A stretch of 8,199 nt of DNA from Pseudomonadota bacterium (GTDB taxonomy: Bacteria > Pseudomonadota > Alphaproteobacteria > Rhizobiales > Beijerinckiaceae): assembly GCA_023393655.1 (NCBI GenBank), contig JAEWKP010000306.1:1-8199 (forward strand), in the 5' to 3' direction. Shown one piece after another: positions 5,628 through 8,199 of the stretch. Position 1 is the stretch's first letter; every line of letters starts with the position of its first letter. The notes under the pieces were generated by a model, which was given only the letters and a program-made list of their open reading frames with translations, was not told the origin of the DNA and searched no databases. Made by a program: the position numbers and the translations under genes.

Positions 5628-6389
5628 TCAGGAGTTGGCGAGCGGGTCCATCCCGCGCGCCGCAAGCTCGGCGCGGCCTTGCGCCAGGAGCCGGTCGCTC
5701 GCCGTCTCGATACGTTCCTGCAGGGTGCGCTGGAAGGTCGCCTTGTCGAGCCCCGGCTCGATCGGCGGCAGGATCTCGATGCGCACGGTGCCGGGGCGGC
5801 GCAGGAACTTGCGGCGGGGCCAGTAGAGACCGGTGTTCAGGGCGACCGGCACGCAGGGCACGCCGAGCTCGGCATAGAGATGGGCAACACCGAACTTGTA
5901 GTCCGGCGGGGCACCGGGCGCCCGGCGGGTGCCTTCCGGAAAGATCAGGAGCTGGCGGCCGTTCTGGCCGAGTTCGAGCTTGGCGCGGCGCGTGACGTCG
6001 GACAGGGCGCGGGCCCGGGCGCCGCGGTTGACCGGGATCATCCGCATCTTCATCAGCGCCCAGCCGAAGACCGGGATCCAGGTCAATTCGCGCTTGAGGA
6101 TGAAGACCGGATTGCGGAAGACCGTGACCAGCGCGAAGGTCTCCAGGAAGGACTGGTGCTTGGCGCCGACCATCAGGCCGCCCTGCGGGACGTTCTCGAT
6201 GCCGGTAATCTCGCAGCGCGTGCCGGCGACGACGCGCATCAGCCACAGCGCCGAATGGGCCCAGCCGATCGCGACCGCCAGAATCGCGCGCTTCGGCAGA
6301 AGCAGGGCAGGCAGGACACCAAAGATCAGCCAGAGGATCAGATTGGCATAGAACAGGATGTTGAAGGCGATCGAGCGCAGGACGAGCAT
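5628..6389 (-). CDS. plsC: PlsC-type 1-acyl-sn-glycerol-3-phosphate acyltransferase
   Basis: A 253-aa inner-membrane acyltransferase of the PlsC (LPLAT) family, expected to convert lysophosphatidic acid to phosphatidic acid in phospholipid synthesis. The N-terminus is hydrophobic (about residues 7-31). Catalytic motif I is KHQSFLE (His78 to Glu83), an H-X4-E version of the usual H-X4-D. Motif II region (KRELTWIPVFGWALMKM, then PVNRG) and motif III FPEGTR (150-155) are present, followed by VPCVPVALN. The ATG at 6389 is chosen because family similarity starts there; a TTG three codons upstream (6398) is possible. The open frame further upstream, to 6662, overlaps the ydcF 3' end and looks spurious. 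It lies 56 bp after ydcF on the same strand, probably in one operon. Other acyl-acceptor specificity within the LPLAT superfamily cannot be excluded. Confidence 0.9.
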   Translation of the reverse strand: MLVLRSIAFNILFYANLILWLIFGVLPALLLPKRAILAVAIGWAHSALWLMRVVAGTRCEITGIENVPQGGLMVGAKHQSFLETFALVTVFRNPVFILKRELTWIPVFGWALMKMRMIPVNRGARARALSDVTRRAKLELGQNGRQLLIFPEGTRRAPGAPPDYKFGVAHLYAELGVPCVPVALNTGLYWPRRKFLRRPGTVRIEILPPIEPGLDKATFQRTLQERIETASDRLLAQGRAELAARGMDPLANS

Positions 6390-6445
6390 GCTGCGCAATG
6401 AGCCCGAGACGCGCTTCCGGTCAAGCTCCGGATGTCGTTTCGGCC

Positions 6446-7252
6446 TCAACCTTCGTGGCGATGCTGCTCCAGGAGGCGCGAGCGCTTCTCGGCGGCGGGG
6501 CCGAGCATGTCGGCGGGCTTCGGCGAAACCGGCTTGCGGCCGCCGATGATCACCGACAGGCGCGAGGTCTCCGGATCGCTTTCGACGAGGCTGCGCAGGC
6601 GCGCGATGAGGTATTTCGCATATTCCGGCGCAAGCATCCTGATGACCGACCAGCGGTTCCACCAGCCGGAGGTATCGACATGCTCGGTCACGACCGGGTG
6701 GGCAACGAGCTGGACGCCCGGCATCGCATGGGCGAATTCGACGAGGGTGCGCGGCATGTGATAATTCGAGGTCACCACGAGCAGCGAGCGGAAGCCGTGG
6801 CGGCGCACCCAGCGCCGGGCCTCGATGGCATTGCCGATGGTGTTGCGGGCGCGATAGTCGAGATCGACGCAGCAGGCGAGCAGGTCGCGCGAGGCCGGGT
6901 TCAGCTTGGCGAGCTCCTCGCGGCTGGTCTTCTCGTTGACGCCGCTGATCAGCAGGCGCTCCCCGCGCTCGGCGCCGAGCAGGCCGATGGCATCGCCGAT
7001 GCGCTGGGCGCCACCGGTGACCACCACGATCGCATCGGTGCGCGGTGTGCTTGCAGGTTCGCGCGCATCGATCATCGCGGCGAAGCGGATATAGCCGATG
7101 CCGAGGAGCAGGGTGCCGAGGCAGGCGATGGCAGCCGCCGCCAACCCGAGAATGCGGCGAAGCGAGGTCGATCGCGCGGGCATGTCCCTCCGGGGCGCGG
7201 AATCGGAAGGGGCCATCGCGAGATGGTCGTTTGTGCTGCCGATCATGGCCAT
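6446..7252 (-). CDS. YdcF/DUF218-family membrane protein
   Basis: A 268-aa protein with one hydrophobic segment at about residues 34-56 after a basic stretch, then a DUF218 (YdcF/ElyC/SanA-like) domain. Family marks are DAIVVVTGG at about 73-81 followed by RIGDAIGLL, then LLISGV, the NTIGNAIEA region, and SLLVVTSNYHMPRT, the most conserved stretch. DUF218 members are envelope-linked in E. coli (ElyC and SanA in envelope integrity; YdcF reported to bind S-adenosylmethionine), but the reaction is not established. Position between ftsX and plsC suggests an envelope role; this is inference. The start at 7252 has AGGA about 10 nt upstream. ATGs at 7246, 7216 and 7183 are alternatives that all keep the membrane segment. 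The gap to ftsX is 106 bp. Confidence 0.85.
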   Translation of the reverse strand: MAMIGSTNDHLAMAPSDSAPRRDMPARSTSLRRILGLAAAAIACLGTLLLGIGYIRFAAMIDAREPASTPRTDAIVVVTGGAQRIGDAIGLLGAERGERLLISGVNEKTSREELAKLNPASRDLLACCVDLDYRARNTIGNAIEARRWVRRHGFRSLLVVTSNYHMPRTLVEFAHAMPGVQLVAHPVVTEHVDTSGWWNRWSVIRMLAPEYAKYLIARLRSLVESDPETSRLSVIIGGRKPVSPKPADMLGPAAEKRSRLLEQHRHEG

Positions 7253-7288
7253 GACGTTGCCGTCCTAGCGCGCCAATCGGGCATAACG

Positions 7289-7316
7289 GCGGCAGGCCCG
7301 CGTCCGGCCTTGCCGC
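7289..7316. repeat. Inverted repeat between ftsX and ydcF
   Basis: GCGGCAGGCC (7289-7298) pairs with GGCCTTGCCGC (7306-7316), one base bulged, loop of 7. There is no T-run on the minus strand after it, so it is more likely an RNA-processing or attenuating hairpin in the transcript than a full terminator. Function unknown. Confidence 0.4.
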
Positions 7317-7358
7317 ATGCGTTAAGATCTGATTGCCGCCATGAAGCCAGCGGGATGC

Positions 7359-8199
7359 TCATGCCAGCATCCTCAGGTGGCGGCGCACGGTGAAGCGCGA
7401 GACCAGCCCGGCGATCACCGCGACGACCAGGGCGACGAGGATGACCGCGCCATAGCCGGTCCAGCCGATCTCGAAGGCGCCGAACAGGGCCTGCAACTGC
7501 TCCGCTTCCGGCGTGGCGCTCCAGCGTGAGGCGATGAAGCCGAGCACGCCGATCGTGGCGATGGCGGCGAGGCCGCCGAAGAGCCCGCCCCTGAGCCCAA
7601 GCCGGATGAAGCGGCTCTGGAATTCCCGCGCGATGAATTCGTCGTTGGCACCGACGAAATGTAGCACTTGGACGCTGTCGCGGCTGCCGGCCATGGCGCC
7701 GCGCGTGGCGAAGGCGACGGCCAGTGCCGCGGCCGTCAGCCCGAGGAGGACGATCGCGAAGCCCGTGGCGATGATGGTTCCGGCCATGGCGGAGAGGCGC
7801 CTGACCCAGAGCCGGTGGTCGTCCAGCGTCGCGGTCGGCACCTCGCGGCGCAGCTCCGCGCCGAAGCCGGCAAGATCAGAGGCGGCGTCGGCCTTCAGTT
7901 TCAGCACGATGAGGCGCGGGACAGGCAACTCGACGAGATCGAGCCCGGTGCCGAGCCAGGGTTCGAGCAGCTTGTCCGATTCGGCCTTCGGCACGGCGCG
8001 GACGCTTTCGACCTCCTTGAGCCCGCTCGCAAGCATGACGGCGCGGGCCACGTCGTCGTCGATCTTGCGGTGCGAATCGGGGCGGACCTGGATGGTCATC
8101 TCGTTGGAGATGGCGCCGCGCCACTGGTCGGAAGCGCGCGCGGCGAGGACGGCGGCGCCCGCGCTCAGCGCGGCCAGGAAGGTGAGGATGGCGATCACG
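7359..8199 (-). CDS. ftsX: Cell division protein FtsX, N-terminus outside window
   Basis: The frame is open at the right edge and the GTG at 8198 is probably an internal Val codon, so only about 280 C-terminal residues are seen (full-length FtsX is about 300-330). FtsX is the membrane subunit that works with the ATPase FtsE at the division site to control peptidoglycan hydrolases. The visible order is the end of the first membrane segment, a periplasmic loop of about 110 residues (ISNEMTIQVRPD to DDHRLWVRR), then three membrane segments: about 138-167, 203-222 and 250-270. The cytoplasmic stretch SVQVLHFVGANDEFIAREFQSRF is the conserved FtsX coupling motif region. ftsE should lie just beyond 8199. 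It is followed on the same strand by ydcF and plsC. Confidence 0.93.
   Translation of the reverse strand, partial: VIAILTFLAALSAGAAVLAARASDQWRGAISNEMTIQVRPDSHRKIDDDVARAVMLASGLKEVESVRAVPKAESDKLLEPWLGTGLDLVELPVPRLIVLKLKADAASDLAGFGAELRREVPTATLDDHRLWVRRLSAMAGTIIATGFAIVLLGLTAAALAVAFATRGAMAGSRDSVQVLHFVGANDEFIAREFQSRFIRLGLRGGLFGGLAAIATIGVLGFIASRWSATPEAEQLQALFGAFEIGWTGYGAVILVALVVAVIAGLVSRFTVRRHLRMLA

Noticed and set aside
5520..6401. A 293-codon plus-strand frame opposite plsC
   Set aside because: Antisense to conserved plsC motifs; composition (Arg/Gln/Asp/Gly) is typical of a shadow frame.
6398..7393. A 331-codon plus-strand frame opposite ydcF
   Set aside because: The minus-strand reading carries DUF218 motifs; this frame shows no family features.
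1..8199. Mobile elements, CRISPR arrays, toxin-antitoxin or defence genes
   Set aside because: No transposase, integrase, direct-repeat array or paired small toxin-like genes are seen; all confident genes are housekeeping or conserved chromosomal genes.

Overview
The window is GC-rich chromosomal DNA. Protein similarity and gene order point to an alphaproteobacterium of the order Hyphomicrobiales (Rhizobiales). The clues are an RpoH1-type heat-shock sigma factor, a DUF2125 protein, a HemY with a long Pro/Lys-rich tail, and an ftsX-ydcF-plsC run. A GTTC-N7-GTTC motif matches the alphaproteobacterial LexA operator. A Bosea/Methylobacterium-like relative is plausible, but genus cannot be fixed from the sequence alone. 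I see no mobile element, CRISPR array, phage gene, tRNA or rRNA. This is mostly ordinary housekeeping sequence, and I found no multi-gene novel system.

Left part, plus strand (1-3272): the 3' portion of hemY (5' end outside the window), then rluD (23S rRNA pseudouridine synthase, S4 domain plus catalytic domain). A leader of about 218 bp follows, holding a candidate promoter and a hairpin next to a strong Shine-Dalgarno. Then comes rpoH (298 aa), closed by a textbook Rho-independent terminator (8-bp GC stem, GCGA loop, six T).

Middle (3274-5521): a membrane-anchored DUF2125 protein on the minus strand ends right against the rpoH terminator. It diverges across a 224-bp non-coding gap from a ChaC-type gamma-glutamylcyclotransferase on the plus strand. 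That gene converges, with only 14 bp between stop codons, on an uncharacterised 132-aa minus-strand gene. This small gene has a strong Shine-Dalgarno and an exact GAAC-N7-GAAC (GTTC-N7-GTTC read from its own strand) sitting in its core promoter. It is therefore a good candidate for an SOS-regulated gene of unknown function, and it is the most interesting signal in the window.

Right part, minus strand (5628-8199): in transcription order, ftsX (5' end outside the window), a YdcF/DUF218 membrane protein, and a PlsC-type 1-acyl-glycerol-3-phosphate acyltransferase. FtsX acts in cell division and peptidoglycan-hydrolase control and PlsC in phospholipid synthesis, so the cluster is envelope-related. 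ftsE would be expected just beyond position 8199.
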